Origin: Zunongwangia sp. HGR-M22
Lineage (GTDB): Bacteria > Bacteroidota > Bacteroidia > Flavobacteriales > Flavobacteriaceae
Assembly: GCF_027594425.1 (NCBI RefSeq)
Contig: NZ_CP115159.1
Location: 124,001-188,000, forward strand
Direction of reading: 5' to 3'
DNA: 64,000 bases
Shown piece by piece: positions 10,025-19,686 of this stretch. Every line of letters starts with the position of its first letter. The stretch's first letter is position 1. Under the pieces are notes generated by a model. The model was not told where the DNA came from and searched no databases. It worked only from the letters and a program-made list of their open reading frames with translations. Both the position numbers and the translations under genes were made by a program.

Positions 10025-10465
10025 CTAATTAATAGCATCGCCGTTTTGCTTTTTCAATTCGTCCCTAATTTGGGCTAAAAGTTCTTCCTGTGTTGGCCCT
10101 TTTGGAGCTGCAACAGGTTTTGGATCTTCTTTTTTCTTTGTCTTTTCGTATGCTCTTAAAAACAAAAATATAAATAATGCGACAATTAGAAAATTGATAA
10201 TTGCCTGAATTAGATTACCATAAGTAATTACAGCTGCTTTAGCCTCTCTGGCAGCATATAAATTAGCATAGGTTTGGCCATCTAAAGCAACAAACTTTCT
10301 GGTAAAATCTGTACCGCCTGTAAGCACGCCAATAATTGGAGTAATAACATCTTTAACCACCGAGTCTACAATGGTTTTAAAGGCAGCACCGATTACAACG
10401 GCTGTAGCAAGGGCCACAATGTCGCCCTTCATTATAAATTTCTTAAAGTCGGAATATAAACTCAT
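10025..10465 (-). CDS. mscL: Large-conductance mechanosensitive channel
   Basis: MscL is an inner-membrane pentameric channel that opens under hypo-osmotic tension. The N-terminal [20 protein letters not shown] is the amphipathic helix leading into TM1 (about residues 17-45, ending at the [11 protein letters not shown] motif). TM2 ([17 protein letters not shown]) lies near residues 86-103, followed by a charged cytoplasmic tail with [13 protein letters not shown], the bundle-forming C-terminal helix. The length of 146 is normal. Confidence 0.95.
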   Translation of the reverse strand: MSLYSDFKKFIMKGDIVALATAVVIGAAFKTIVDSVVKDVITPIIGVLTGGTDFTRKFVALDGQTYANLYAAREAKAAVITYGNLIQAIINFLIVALFIFLFLRAYEKTKKKEDPKPVAAPKGPTQEELLAQIRDELKKQNGDAIN

Positions 10466-10520
10466 GCAATAGGAATTGAATATTTACACAGTACGATATT
10501 ACTGAAAAAAAATATAAAAT

Positions 10521-11627
10521 CTAATCTATTATAAGTCTTTTAACTCTCTGGGAGATAGCGGTTACAAGTTCGTAAGAGATGGTTCCTGCTCTATTTGCAA
10601 ATTTTTCAGCGCTTCTTTCTTTTCCGAAGAAAATTACCTCGTCTCCCTCTTTACAATCGATATCGGTAACATCAACCATCAGCATATCCATGCAAACATT
10701 ACCAATAATGGGTGCTTCTTCGCCATTAATTAGCACAGCAGTTTTCTGCTTCCCGTAAATCCTGCTAATACCGTCGGCATGACCAAGTGGCAACGTGGCA
10801 GTAATCGTATCTCGATTAGCGATAAACCCTCTATTATAGCCAACACTTTCACCTTTTTTGATATGATGAATTTGTGAAATAATAGTTTTAAGTGTAGCGA
10901 CTGGTTTTAGATGAGAATCATGCTCGCTAGAATTTCCGTAACCATAAAGCCCAATTCCGCTTCTAACCATATCGAAACTTGCTTCGGGATAATTTAAAAT
11001 TCCCGAAGTATTGCACATATGCCTTAAAATCTTATGATTAAAAGCCGCAATTATTTTTTCTGAAGTAGCTATAAAATTCACAATTTGGGATTGCGAAAAA
11101 TCTTTTAAAGCCATATCCTCACTAGCCGCAAGATGAGAATACATGCCTACCAATTTTATTGCTGAAGTATTCTGGAAGATCGAAATTACTTCTTCAATAT
11201 CATCAGGATCAAAACCAAGCCGATTCAGTCCTGTATTTATATTGATATGAACCGGATAGTTTTCAAGATTTAATTGTTCAGCTTTTTTAATAAACTCTTT
11301 TAAAATATATAAACTGTATAGACTGGGAGTAAGACAATGATCTATTAATGCTTGAAAACTGTGCGTTTGTGGATGAAGCACTAGAACTGGTTTTTCAATG
11401 CCACCGTTTCTAATGGTTTCTCCTTCTTTGGTATACGCTACCGCAAAATGGTCTATGCCAATTTTCTCTAATCTTTTAGCAATGGCAACAGAATCGCTTC
11501 CGTAGGCAAAAGCTTTTACTACACCAAGCATTTTTACACCCGGGGTAATCTTAGATCTTAAATAATGATAATTATGTTCTAAAGAATTGAGATCGATTTC
11601 AAGAACAGTTTCCTGAGCTTTAGGCAT
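10521..11627 (-). CDS. alr: Alanine racemase
   Basis: Alr interconverts L- and D-alanine for peptidoglycan. The PLP-binding Lys is K38 in [10 protein letters not shown]. The second catalytic base, Tyr, is in SVGYNRGF (near residue 264), and GLNRLGF supplies further cofactor contacts. The 368-residue length is that of a standalone enzyme, not the MurF-Alr fusion found in some Bacteroidota. Its start overlaps the tdk stop by 8 bp on the same strand, so it is probably co-transcribed with and translated after tdk. Confidence 0.95.
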   Translation of the reverse strand: MPKAQETVLEIDLNSLEHNYHYLRSKITPGVKMLGVVKAFAYGSDSVAIAKRLEKIGIDHFAVAYTKEGETIRNGGIEKPVLVLHPQTHSFQALIDHCLTPSLYSLYILKEFIKKAEQLNLENYPVHININTGLNRLGFDPDDIEEVISIFQNTSAIKLVGMYSHLAASEDMALKDFSQSQIVNFIATSEKIIAAFNHKILRHMCNTSGILNYPEASFDMVRSGIGLYGYGNSSEHDSHLKPVATLKTIISQIHHIKKGESVGYNRGFIANRDTITATLPLGHADGISRIYGKQKTAVLINGEEAPIIGNVCMDMLMVDVTDIDCKEGDEVIFFGKERSAEKFANRAGTISYELVTAISQRVKRLIID

Positions 11628-12267
11628 TTTTTTCTTTTAAATTAGGCTTAATTTCTTCAGCTTCCTTAACTTCAAGCTTTCTAATTTTTTCATTCTTCAT
11701 TGCTCGGTAATACGCAGCTCTACTTAATGGCTCATATTCTTCGGTTTCACCAAGAAAAACCAAATCATCGCTAATCGCTTTTCTAAAGCTATATTGTGCT
11801 AAATTTCCGGTACGTGTACAAACCGCATGAACTTTAGTAACATACTCTGCGGTGGCCATAAGATTGGGCATTGGGCCAAAAGGATTTCCTTTAAAATCCA
11901 TATCGAGACCTGCCACAACCACACGAATTCCGCGATTTGCAAGATCGTTACAAACCGTGACGATCTCGTTATCAAAAAACTGAGCTTCATCTATTCCAAC
12001 CACATCACAACCATCGGCAAGTAATCTTATGTTAGAAGCAGAAGGAACAGGTGTAGATCTAATTTCGTTAGCATCGTGAGAAACAACCATTTCTTCGTCG
12101 TATCGAGTGTCGATAGCCGGTTTAAAGATTTCTACTTTTTGTTTTGCAAATTGGGCTCGCTTAAGGCGACGGATTAGCTCCTCGGTCTTTCCAGAGAACA
12201 TGCTACCGCAAATTACCTCTATCCAGCCAAATTGCTCTTCGTGATTTACTGTATTTTCGAGAAACAT
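11620..12267 (-). CDS. tdk: Thymidine kinase, type II
   Basis: Tdk phosphorylates thymidine in pyrimidine salvage. The P-loop GSMFSGKT is at residues 21-28, and the Walker B/lasso motif GIDEAQFF is near residue 92. In the lasso region the usual zinc-binding CxxC is reduced to one Cys (HAVCTRTGN), and the later Cys position reads [10 protein letters not shown], so the structural zinc appears to be missing. The P-loop and DEAQF motif are intact and the enzyme should be active. It overlaps alr by 8 bp. Confidence 0.94.
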   Translation of the reverse strand: MFLENTVNHEEQFGWIEVICGSMFSGKTEELIRRLKRAQFAKQKVEIFKPAIDTRYDEEMVVSHDANEIRSTPVPSASNIRLLADGCDVVGIDEAQFFDNEIVTVCNDLANRGIRVVVAGLDMDFKGNPFGPMPNLMATAEYVTKVHAVCTRTGNLAQYSFRKAISDDLVFLGETEEYEPLSRAAYYRAMKNEKIRKLEVKEAEEIKPNLKEKNA

Positions 12268-12321
12268 TTTGTAATTTTCAGATCGAAATGGGAAACAACC
12301 TCTTTATATATAAAGGTGGAA

Positions 12322-12329
12322 CAAATTTA
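12322..12329 (-). promoter_or_regulatory. Bacteroidota -7 box upstream of tdk-alr
   Basis: On the minus strand the site reads TAAATTTG, matching TAnnTTTG. It lies 54 bp upstream of the tdk ATG. A 14-bp perfect palindrome (ctttatatataaag, 12302-12315) lies between this box and tdk. Confidence 0.5.
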
Positions 12330-12370
12330 ATAAAAATCCAACCCCGTAAGTAGGGCTAATCACTAAAGTT

Positions 12371-13390
12371 ATGAAGAAGAAAATAGAAGCTGAATTGAAA
12401 ACGCTGGCACAAAACATACTTGATGGAGATGCAGAAAAGCATGTAGATCAGCTGAAGCAAGAGGCTAAAGTTCTTTATGAAAAACTTACAATATTACAAT
12501 TTACATTTTCTAATTTGGAGGAAGACCAACCTAAAGAACAGCAAGCGGCTATAGCAGCAGTGAGTTATGCTGATGATACTTTTGCACCCTCTAAACCGCA
12601 ACCTTCAAGAACACAATCCCAAACCACAAATAAAGAAGGGAAATATTATGTGCCAGACGGGACAGAGTTTAATGATAGTGACGCTATAACTGAACCTGCT
12701 ACTGAAAAAATAAAGGATATCGTGGCGCAAATGCCGCCAGAAACTGAAGGTCTTGATCTTTTGATGCAGGCGCTTAACGACGATTGGTCTAAAATAAAAC
12801 CAGAACTAGAGGAAAATCCAGATAAAGATTGGCCTTCATCTGAAAAAATTACAGAGCCAGAAGCGGAAACTGAGGAACCAGAAACTCCAGTAGCGCCAGA
12901 AATTCCTGAAGAGCATTTTGCTGAACCTCCTATATTTGAGCCGAAGGAAGAAAAAGCTCCAAAACCGAAGGAAGAAGAAACTGCAACACCAGAGCAAGAA
13001 ACACCACAATTATTTGATGAGGTTGAACCTAAAGAACCAGAATCCAATTCGAATGATTTTAGACAAATAGGAGTAGATTATGATAATCTTCCAGATTTTG
13101 AACCGCTGAATAATAAACAAGGTGCAAATCGTCCAAAATCGGTAAATGATCGCTTAAAAAGTGGTATTAGTATTGGTCTTAATGATCGTTTAGCTTATAT
13201 CAAGCATCTTTTTAATGGTGATGCCGCAGATTATAATCGAGTGTTATCCCAGTTAAATACTTTTAGCGATTTTACCGAAGCCTATAAGTTTATCCAAATG
13301 GTGGTAAAGCCAGATTATAACGACTGGGAAGGAAAAGAACAGTACGAAGATCGATTTGTACAGGTGATCGCAAATAAATTTCAACAATAA
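12371..13390 (+). CDS. Uncharacterised protein with Pro/Glu-rich linker and conserved C-terminal module
   Basis: I do not recognise a function. Residues 1-55 are helical (MKKKIEAELKTLAQNIL.., LYEKLTILQFTFSNLEE). Residues ~60-250 are rich in Pro, Glu, Thr and Ser and are probably disordered. The last ~85 residues look globular, starting at SVNDRLKSGISIGLNDRLAY and including the blocks AYIKHLFNGD, YNRVLSQLNTF and YNDWEGKEQYEDRF. There is no signal peptide, so it is probably cytoplasmic. It ends 3 bp before rsmI on the same strand, suggesting co-transcription. Confidence 0.7.
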   Translation: MKKKIEAELKTLAQNILDGDAEKHVDQLKQEAKVLYEKLTILQFTFSNLEEDQPKEQQAAIAAVSYADDTFAPSKPQPSRTQSQTTNKEGKYYVPDGTEFNDSDAITEPATEKIKDIVAQMPPETEGLDLLMQALNDDWSKIKPELEENPDKDWPSSEKITEPEAETEEPETPVAPEIPEEHFAEPPIFEPKEEKAPKPKEEETATPEQETPQLFDEVEPKEPESNSNDFRQIGVDYDNLPDFEPLNNKQGANRPKSVNDRLKSGISIGLNDRLAYIKHLFNGDAADYNRVLSQLNTFSDFTEAYKFIQMVVKPDYNDWEGKEQYEDRFVQVIANKFQQ

Positions 13391-13393
13391 TTT

Positions 13394-14065
13394 ATGGGAA
13401 AACTTTTTTTGGTTCCCACTCCAATAGGTAATCTTGAAGATATCACTTTTAGAGCAATAAAAGTTTTAAAAGAAGCCGACTTGATTTTAGCCGAGGACAC
13501 ACGCAATAGCGGTAAATTACTAAAGCATTTTGAGATTTCTACCCAAATGATAAGTCATCATATGCATAATGAGCATAAGACGGTTGAAGGATTAGTAGAA
13601 AGAATAAAAGCCGGTGAAACTTTTGCGTTAATAAGCGATGCAGGCACCCCGGCAATTTCAGATCCTGGGTTTTTATTAACACGAGCCTGCGTAGAAGCCG
13701 GGGTAGAGGTAGATTGTCTTCCTGGGGCTACGGCCTTTGTACCGGCATTAGTAAATAGCGGTTTACCCAATGATAAGTTTATATTCGAAGGATTTTTACC
13801 GGTTAAAAAAGGGCGACAAACACGATTAAAAATTTTGGCAGAAGAAAGCCGAACGATGATCTTCTACGAATCTCCGCACAAATTAATTAAAACGCTAACT
13901 CATTTTTCCGAATACTTTGGCGGCGATCGTCAGGTTTCGGTTTCAAGAGAAATTACAAAACTTCACGAAGAAACTATTAGAGGTACTGCGGAAGAGGTTT
14001 TGAAACATTATACCGAAAAACCACCAAAAGGCGAAATTGTAATTATCGTAGCCGGCAAAAAATAA
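13394..14065 (+). CDS. rsmI: 16S rRNA (cytidine-1402-2'-O)-methyltransferase
   Basis: RsmI methylates the ribose of C1402 in 16S rRNA with S-adenosylmethionine. The N-terminus KLFLVPTPIGNLEDITFRA is diagnostic, followed by DLILAEDTRNS, ISDAGTPAISDPG (SAM/RNA site) and LPGATAFVPALVNSGLP. Near the C-terminus, REITKLHEE is also conserved. The length of 223 is the compact Bacteroidota form without the C-terminal extension of the E. coli protein. The stop overlaps the next gene's ATG by 1 bp (TAATG). Confidence 0.95.
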   Translation: MGKLFLVPTPIGNLEDITFRAIKVLKEADLILAEDTRNSGKLLKHFEISTQMISHHMHNEHKTVEGLVERIKAGETFALISDAGTPAISDPGFLLTRACVEAGVEVDCLPGATAFVPALVNSGLPNDKFIFEGFLPVKKGRQTRLKILAEESRTMIFYESPHKLIKTLTHFSEYFGGDRQVSVSREITKLHEETIRGTAEEVLKHYTEKPPKGEIVIIVAGKK

Positions 14066-14634
14066 TGCAGGATTTATTGAATGAAATACGCGATTGTGAA
14101 GTTTGTAAAGAACATTTACCGTTAGGCGCGCGCCCAATTATTGAAGGTGTTAAAGATTCTAAGATCATATTAATTAGTCAGGCACCGGGTAGAATCGTAC
14201 ATGAAACAGGAATTGCCTGGAATGATCAAAGCGGTAAAAAGTTGCGGGAATGGTTGGATGTAGATGAAAAAACATTCTACAATCCATCTAATTTTGCCGT
14301 TTTACCAATGGGCTTTTGTTATCCCGGTAAAGCTAAAACCGGTGATTTGCCACCAAGAAAAGAATGTGCCCCTCTTTGGCATCATCAGGTATTTGATAAG
14401 TTGAAAAATGTAAAGCTTAAAATTCTAATAGGTTCTTATGCAAGCAAATACTATTTGCCAAAATCGGAGCGTAAAAATCTAACCCAAAAAGTTTCTAATT
14501 TCGAAGAATTTTTACCGGAGTATCTACCTTTGCCTCATCCTTCACCCGTCAATCGATTCTGGCGAATGAAGAATCCTTGGTTCGAGGAGAGTATGATTCC
14601 TGAAATTCAAAAGATCATAAAGGAGATTTTATAA
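14065..14634 (+). CDS. Uracil-DNA glycosylase family protein with Fe-S type cysteine pattern
   Basis: This 189-residue protein has the UDG superfamily active-site motif ISQAPGRIVHETGIAWND, where family 4/5 enzymes have GQAPGxxExxTG, and the second motif HPSPVN near the C-terminus. Four cysteines, C11, C14, C85 and C101, are spaced C-x2-C-x70-C-x15-C, which matches the [4Fe-4S] ligand pattern of family 4 and 5 enzymes. It probably removes uracil or another damaged base from DNA. It overlaps rsmI by 1 bp, and a strong terminator follows. Confidence 0.82.
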   Translation: MQDLLNEIRDCEVCKEHLPLGARPIIEGVKDSKIILISQAPGRIVHETGIAWNDQSGKKLREWLDVDEKTFYNPSNFAVLPMGFCYPGKAKTGDLPPRKECAPLWHHQVFDKLKNVKLKILIGSYASKYYLPKSERKNLTQKVSNFEEFLPEYLPLPHPSPVNRFWRMKNPWFEESMIPEIQKIIKEIL

Positions 14635-14636
14635 AA

Positions 14637-14669
14637 AAAGTGCTATTCTTTTTTTAAGAATAGCACTTT
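14637..14669. terminator. Bidirectional terminator between convergent genes
   Basis: A 14-bp perfect stem (aaagtgctattctt / aagaatagcacttt) with a T5 loop. It separates the plus-strand rsmI operon from the minus-strand ankyrin gene and has T-rich flanks usable in both directions. Confidence 0.85.
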
Positions 14670-14692
14670 AGGCATAATTCAGAATGGAATAA

Positions 14693-15094
14693 TTATTTCT
14701 CTAATTCTTCCAGTACTTTCATGGATTCTTTGGCATTAGAAAGTTCAGCAAGTTCTTTCGCAGTCTTATTTTCTTTTTCAGATTTAACTTTAAGATCGGC
14801 TCCTTTTTCAATTAAAAGTGATAAAATTTCAGCTTTGTTGTATCGAGCGGCGTACATCGCAGGAGTTCTTCCTAAAGACTTTTGGTTAATGTCTTCTCCC
14901 AGTTCGATAAGTTGTGAAACCATTTCGTAATTTCCGGCAACAATAGCTTTACAAAATGAACTTAATTCAGTTGCGGCCAGATTTTCAATAGAAAATTTTG
15001 CTGGATCTTTTGGATCGTTGTCGATTGCAGCTGCATTAGCAAATCCAAAATTAAGTACTAAAGCTAAAGCGAAGGTAAACATTGATTTTTTCAT
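14693..15094 (-). CDS. Secreted ankyrin-repeat protein
   Basis: A Sec signal peptide (about residues 1-22, ending FANAAA) precedes ~110 residues containing roughly three ankyrin repeats. They are visible as MVSQLIELGEDINQKS, GRTPAMYAARYNKAEILSLL and IEKGADLKVKSEKENKTAKELAE. Ankyrin repeats bind proteins, and this one should act in the periplasm. The partner is unknown. Its neighbours give no functional hint. Confidence 0.8.
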   Translation of the reverse strand: MKKSMFTFALALVLNFGFANAAAIDNDPKDPAKFSIENLAATELSSFCKAIVAGNYEMVSQLIELGEDINQKSLGRTPAMYAARYNKAEILSLLIEKGADLKVKSEKENKTAKELAELSNAKESMKVLEELEK

Positions 15095-15311
15095 GATGAA
15101 TGATTTAATGATTGATAAATGATTGTTTACCTAAAAGACGCGCGAAAATCTGAATTGTTACAGATTAAAAATAGAAAGTTGTAATTTTAAGAATATTTTA
15201 ATATTTCAGGCTGAAATTGAGAATTTAAGAATTTCCTTCAACAGTAATGCTATATGCTCTTTACAATATAAAAGTTAGGGATTTTTTAGAATGGATTTTT
15301 AAAATAAAAAG

Positions 15312-15773
15312 TTATAAAAGAATTTCGATGCTTTTAGCCCCCTGGTTAGAACTCGCATCGAAAACAACTTGGTTATTGAGCCATATTTTTATAATAACTG
15401 CTCCATTCTTTGTATTGAATTCAGAAGTAATTAACGATTCCTCACCATTAATGATGAGTTTAGTTTCGGATCGATTATTTTGATCAATTTCATTATTTAC
15501 CGCAATCATTAGAAAATCTTGTTTTTCTGATAATGATATAATGTTGTAATTATCTGATGCTTTCCATTCTCCATCTATTTCGTAAAATAGCGCAATATTT
15601 TCTATGGTTACAGCTTCCGTCTCTATTAGATTTTCTCCATCTTGATTTTTAGGAACAATATTAATTTCCAAATCATAATTTGCGCAACAAATAATATCAT
15701 CTTCATTATTGTCTTTACAAGATGTAAATAATAGAAAAGCAGAGGTTAATAAAAAAAAGAATAGTTTTTTCAT
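15312..15773 (-). CDS. Uncharacterised lipoprotein
   Basis: The N-terminus MKKLFFFLLTSAFLLFTSC is a lipoprotein signal with the modified Cys at residue 19, followed by an acidic spacer (KDNNEDD). The remainder (153 residues in total) is beta-rich, with no motif I can assign. Two further Cys (ICCANYD) follow shortly after the spacer. It is preceded on the same strand by adenine deaminase with a short gap, but there is no evidence that they act together. Confidence 0.65.
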   Translation of the reverse strand: MKKLFFFLLTSAFLLFTSCKDNNEDDIICCANYDLEINIVPKNQDGENLIETEAVTIENIALFYEIDGEWKASDNYNIISLSEKQDFLMIAVNNEIDQNNRSETKLIINGEESLITSEFNTKNGAVIIKIWLNNQVVFDASSNQGAKSIEILL

Positions 15774-15820
15774 AATCTTGGTTTTTATTTAGATGCCTAG
15801 ACTATCAATTAGTTGCGTAA

Positions 15821-17443
15821 TTATTTTAGGCTATTTACAAACTCAAATTTCTTTCCACTGAATAAACCTTTATCTGATAATTTAAGATCTGGGATTACGA
15901 GTAAAGCCATAAACGATAAGGTCATAAAAGGAGCTTTTAAGGTGCTGCCTAAATCTTTAGCCATTTTGTCTATTTCTTCATATAATTTCCCTGTTTCCCA
16001 ACCATCTTTATTGCTTATGATTCCTGCTATGGGTAAAGGAAGTGATTTTTGATTTTCACCATCAACGGCACAAATTCCTCCTTTGTTTTTGATAATGATG
16101 TTTACTGCATTACAAATTTCTTCGTCGGTAGTTCCAACGGCGATAATATTATGGGAATCGTGCCCAACCGAGCTGGCAATCGCTCCTTTTTTTAGTCCGA
16201 AATTTTTTATAAAGGCTACAGCAGGTGCTTTGTTTTCGTAGCGGTTAACTACAGAAATTTTTAAAATATCATTTTCGATATTCGACGAAAGTGAACCGTT
16301 TTTCAAAACTACTTTTGCTTCGATTTCGTTAGAAATTAGTTCACCATCCAGGGCTTCAATCACTCGAACATTTTCAGTATTTGCTTTTAGCACAAAATCT
16401 TCAATGGATTTTTCAGAAATATTGAAATTATTCGGTGTTTTAAATTGAATAGATGGAATATGAGATTCGCCATTTTCAGCAACGACTTCACCGTCGATAT
16501 AAGTTTTCAAAACCTTAAAATCGGTAAGGTTTTCTACCAAAATAAAGTCGGCCGCATTACCTTCTTTCAGCAAACCAACATTTAAATTATAATGTTTTGC
16601 CGGATTTATGCAGGCAGTTTGCAATACTTTAAAAACATCGATTCCTTTGGCGACCGCACGCTGGCAAAGCTGATTGATATGTCCTAAAATAAGATCGTCA
16701 GGGTGCTTATCGTCAGAGCAAAACATCATATTTTCATAATGCTCGGGCAATAGATCGATAAGCGCTTCAAAATTTTTAGCAGCGCTTCCTTCGCGCACCA
16801 AAATTTTCATTCCTAAGGCAAGTTTTTCTTCAGCCTCTTCGTACGTAAAACACTCGTGATCGGTAGTAATACCTGCTTTTGCGTATGTTGAGGCCTCTTT
16901 TCCGCGGAGTCCGGGAGCATGGCCATCTACAGGTTTTTTAAAATGTTGCGCCCATTTTATTTTTTCAAATACTTCAGGATCGTTATAAAGGACTCCGGGA
17001 TAATTCATCATTTCCGCCAGATAAAAAATATCGGGAGATTGCATCAATTCTTTAATGGCATCTGAATCAATAACCGCTCCGGCCGTTTCAAAAGTGGTAG
17101 CCGGAACACAACTTGGAGCTCCAAAATGAAATTTTAAAGGTACTTTTTTACCATTCTCAATCATAAAATTTACGCCTTCAATCCCTAGAACATTGGCAAT
17201 TTCATGAGGATCTGAGACCGTAGCTACTGTACCATGGATAGTGGCAACTCGCGCGAATTCAGACGGCACTAACATCGAGCTTTCAATATGGATATGCGCA
17301 TCGATAAATCCCGGCATAATGAACTGCTTTTCGTTATGCTTGGATTCTTTAATTTCGACGATCTTTTTATTTTCTATGATAACTTCCGCAGGAAAAATTC
17401 GGCGGTTTTCGATATCAACAAGTTGGCCTTTAACGCTCTTCAT
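15821..17443 (-). CDS. ade: Adenine deaminase
   Basis: Ade converts adenine to hypoxanthine and ammonia in purine salvage. The amidohydrolase metal motif appears as [14 protein letters not shown] near the N-terminus, with [17 protein letters not shown] and [11 protein letters not shown] as the later metal and substrate motifs. The C-terminal [14 protein letters not shown] is typical of the family. I chose the ATG at 17443 (540 residues), because family members begin shortly before the [13 protein letters not shown] segment; an ATG at 17506 would add 21 unconserved residues. Confidence 0.93.
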   Translation of the reverse strand: MKSVKGQLVDIENRRIFPAEVIIENKKIVEIKESKHNEKQFIMPGFIDAHIHIESSMLVPSEFARVATIHGTVATVSDPHEIANVLGIEGVNFMIENGKKVPLKFHFGAPSCVPATTFETAGAVIDSDAIKELMQSPDIFYLAEMMNYPGVLYNDPEVFEKIKWAQHFKKPVDGHAPGLRGKEASTYAKAGITTDHECFTYEEAEEKLALGMKILVREGSAAKNFEALIDLLPEHYENMMFCSDDKHPDDLILGHINQLCQRAVAKGIDVFKVLQTACINPAKHYNLNVGLLKEGNAADFILVENLTDFKVLKTYIDGEVVAENGESHIPSIQFKTPNNFNISEKSIEDFVLKANTENVRVIEALDGELISNEIEAKVVLKNGSLSSNIENDILKISVVNRYENKAPAVAFIKNFGLKKGAIASSVGHDSHNIIAVGTTDEEICNAVNIIIKNKGGICAVDGENQKSLPLPIAGIISNKDGWETGKLYEEIDKMAKDLGSTLKAPFMTLSFMALLVIPDLKLSDKGLFSGKKFEFVNSLK

Positions 17444-17532
17444 TTTAAAAAATTTGAGAGTCGAAAAGTAACAAATTAAATTGTGAACTTTTATTTTAGT
17501 AATCAATTAAACACGAGACTAAAAATCGAAAT

Positions 17533-17880
17533 ATGACGCTACAGCAATATCTAAAACAGGTAAAATCAAATCCTAGAACTGCAGATTTTGATCAAACGAT
17601 TGCCTTAATTGATGAATATTATCAATTTACTCCCGCTTCTTTTAAAAATGGTGAGATTTATAATGAAGCCGGAAGCAATAACGGAAGTTGTAAAATTTTT
17701 GCCTTAGGATTATTGGAAGCCTTAAATGAAGAAACCACTTTAGCCCTTTTTGGAAAGCATTATTTCGAAGATGTACTGAAACATCCTGAGGGCGAGGGAC
17801 ATCAAAACATTCGTAATTTTATGAAGAGCGGTTGGAGTGGAATCGCCTTTAATACCGAAGCGCTACAGCCTAAGAAGTAA
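17533..17880 (+). CDS. HopJ type III effector family protein
   Basis: This 115-residue protein matches the HopJ family, named after a Pseudomonas effector, through the motif YEFTP-like YYQFTPASFKNG, the NEAGSNNGSCKIFALG block and the C-terminal GWSGIAFN segment. Homologues occur in many free-living bacteria without type III secretion, and I see no secretion genes here, so an effector role is unlikely. The true function is unknown. It is probably cytoplasmic, as it has no signal peptide. Confidence 0.8.
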   Translation: MTLQQYLKQVKSNPRTADFDQTIALIDEYYQFTPASFKNGEIYNEAGSNNGSCKIFALGLLEALNEETTLALFGKHYFEDVLKHPEGEGHQNIRNFMKSGWSGIAFNTEALQPKK

Positions 17881-17890
17881 GATCTTTTCG

Positions 17891-17898
17891 TATTTTTG
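17891..17898 (+). promoter_or_regulatory. Bacteroidota -7 box upstream of recJ
   Basis: TATTTTTG matches TAnnTTTG and lies ~80 bp upstream of the recJ start. Confidence 0.4.
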
Positions 17899-17976
17899 AA
17901 GCGAAATAGAAGATTTTATGTTTCTATTTTTGACTCATGAAACCTTCATGAGGAAACCGAATTTTGTGAATAGATA

Positions 17977-19686
17977 ATGCTGATGAATACGCGCTGGACC
18001 ATAAAACCAAATCCTAATCCTGAAACTGTAAACACCTTGATGCAATCCCTTGGTGTCGACAAACCTATTGCCCGATTGTTAGCACAACGTGGTATAAACA
18101 GCTTTGAAGAAGCAAAAAAGTTTTTTAGACCTAATTTAGCTGATTTGCACGATCCATACCTTATGAAAGATATGGAAAAAGCAGTGGCTAGGATAGAACA
18201 AGCTTTAGCTGAAGGTGAAAATATCATGGTTTATGGCGATTATGATGTCGATGGTACTACCAGTGTCGCTTTAATGTCTTCCTATCTAAAAACATTATAT
18301 CCTAATGTAGCTACGTATATTCCAGATCGGTATAACGAAGGTTACGGAGTTTCTTTTCAGGGAATCGATTTTGCGTCCGATAATGATATCAGTTTGATTA
18401 TCGCTTTGGATTGCGGAATTAAAGCCATCGAAAAAGTATCTTACGCAAAAGAAAAAGGAATCGACTTTGTAATTTGCGATCATCACCGCCCGGGAGCGGA
18501 AATTCCTAAGGCGATTGCTGTGCTCGATCCAAAACGAGAGGATTGCGATTATCCTTACAAAGAATTATGCGGTTGCGGTGTTGGTTTTAAATTGATCCAG
18601 GCAATGGCGGCAAAACGAGGCGACACCATACAGGCATTATTGCCATATCTGGATTTGGTAGCAACAGCTATCGGTGCCGATATTGTACCTATTACCGGGG
18701 AAAATCGAATTTTAGCTTATCACGGTTTGCATGTCATTAATGTAGCGCCTAGAGCTGGCTTTAAAGCGATTTTGAGTCAGATTAAAAAAGAAGTGATCAC
18801 TATAACCGATGTTGTTTTTGTGGTCGCACCCAGGATTAATGCAGCCGGAAGAATGAAACATGGTTTACATGCGGTAGAGTTGCTTACAGAAGAAAATGAA
18901 ACGCAGGCACAACATTTTGCTTCGGAAATAGAATCGCACAATTCTACCCGAAAAGATACTGATAAAGCGATTACAGCAGAAGCTTTAGATCAAATTGAAG
19001 AGTTAAAAGAGCAGGAGTGTTTGAGCACAGTAGTGTATGCAGAAAACTGGCATAAAGGTGTGATTGGGATTGTAGCAAGCCGATTAACCGAAACCTATTA
19101 TCGTCCCACCTTAGTCTTTACAAAAAGTGGCGATAAGCTGGCGGCGTCAGCCCGATCGGTAAAAGGATTTGATGTGTATAATGCATTAGAAGCTTGCCAG
19201 GATCATATTGAACAATTTGGGGGACATATGTATGCTGCGGGTTTAACTATTAAGGAAGAAGAATACGATAACTTTAAAAGAAAGTTTGAAGAAGTAGTTT
19301 CTGAAACTATTGATAGAAAATTACTGACTCCTGAGATCTCTATTGATGCTGAAATAGAATTAGATGAAATCACGCCTAAATTTTGGAGAATCCTGAAGCA
19401 ATTTGCCCCCTTTGGTCCCGGTAACATGTCTCCGGTTTTTATGTCCAGAAATTTAACCGATTCTGGTTTCGGGAAATGTGTTGGCAGTGAAGAAGCGCAT
19501 TTAAAATGTCGCGTATCGCAAGTGGATAATAAATCTTCTTTTAATGTGATTGGTTTTAACCTCGGAAAGAAAATTAAATGCATTCAAAATAAAAAACCGT
19601 TTAGTGCGGTGTATTCTGTAGATGAAAATGAATGGAACGGTAATGTTTCTTTGCAATTGAAGTTGAAGGATATTAAGGAGAACTAG
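17977..19686 (+). CDS. recJ: Single-stranded-DNA-specific exonuclease RecJ
   Basis: RecJ degrades single-stranded DNA 5' to 3' in recombination and mismatch repair. The DHH domain has YGDYDVDGTTSVALM (metal Asp residues near 88-92) and CDHHRPG (D168-H170), plus ALDCGIKA. The DHHA1 part has RINAAGRMKHGLHAVELL and HKGVIGIVASRLTE, and AASARSVKGFDVYNALEAC, FGGHMYAAGL and the C-terminal OB-fold are present. The total of 569 residues is full length. ATG at 17983 (MNTRWT) is an equally likely start, two residues later. Confidence 0.95.
   Translation: MLMNTRWTIKPNPNPETVNTLMQSLGVDKPIARLLAQRGINSFEEAKKFFRPNLADLHDPYLMKDMEKAVARIEQALAEGENIMVYGDYDVDGTTSVALMSSYLKTLYPNVATYIPDRYNEGYGVSFQGIDFASDNDISLIIALDCGIKAIEKVSYAKEKGIDFVICDHHRPGAEIPKAIAVLDPKREDCDYPYKELCGCGVGFKLIQAMAAKRGDTIQALLPYLDLVATAIGADIVPITGENRILAYHGLHVINVAPRAGFKAILSQIKKEVITITDVVFVVAPRINAAGRMKHGLHAVELLTEENETQAQHFASEIESHNSTRKDTDKAITAEALDQIEELKEQECLSTVVYAENWHKGVIGIVASRLTETYYRPTLVFTKSGDKLAASARSVKGFDVYNALEACQDHIEQFGGHMYAAGLTIKEEEYDNFKRKFEEVVSETIDRKLLTPEISIDAEIELDEITPKFWRILKQFAPFGPGNMSPVFMSRNLTDSGFGKCVGSEEAHLKCRVSQVDNKSSFNVIGFNLGKKIKCIQNKKPFSAVYSVDENEWNGNVSLQLKLKDIKEN

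Noticed and set aside
12646-13047. Ser/Gly-rich minus-strand frame opposite the unknown gene before rsmI
   Set aside because: It is the antisense of a Pro/Glu-rich linker, which keeps stop codons rare. It has no start context or conserved motif.
17533-17880. Evidence of pathogenicity island from the HopJ name
   Set aside because: The family is common in free-living bacteria, and the surroundings are core genes.
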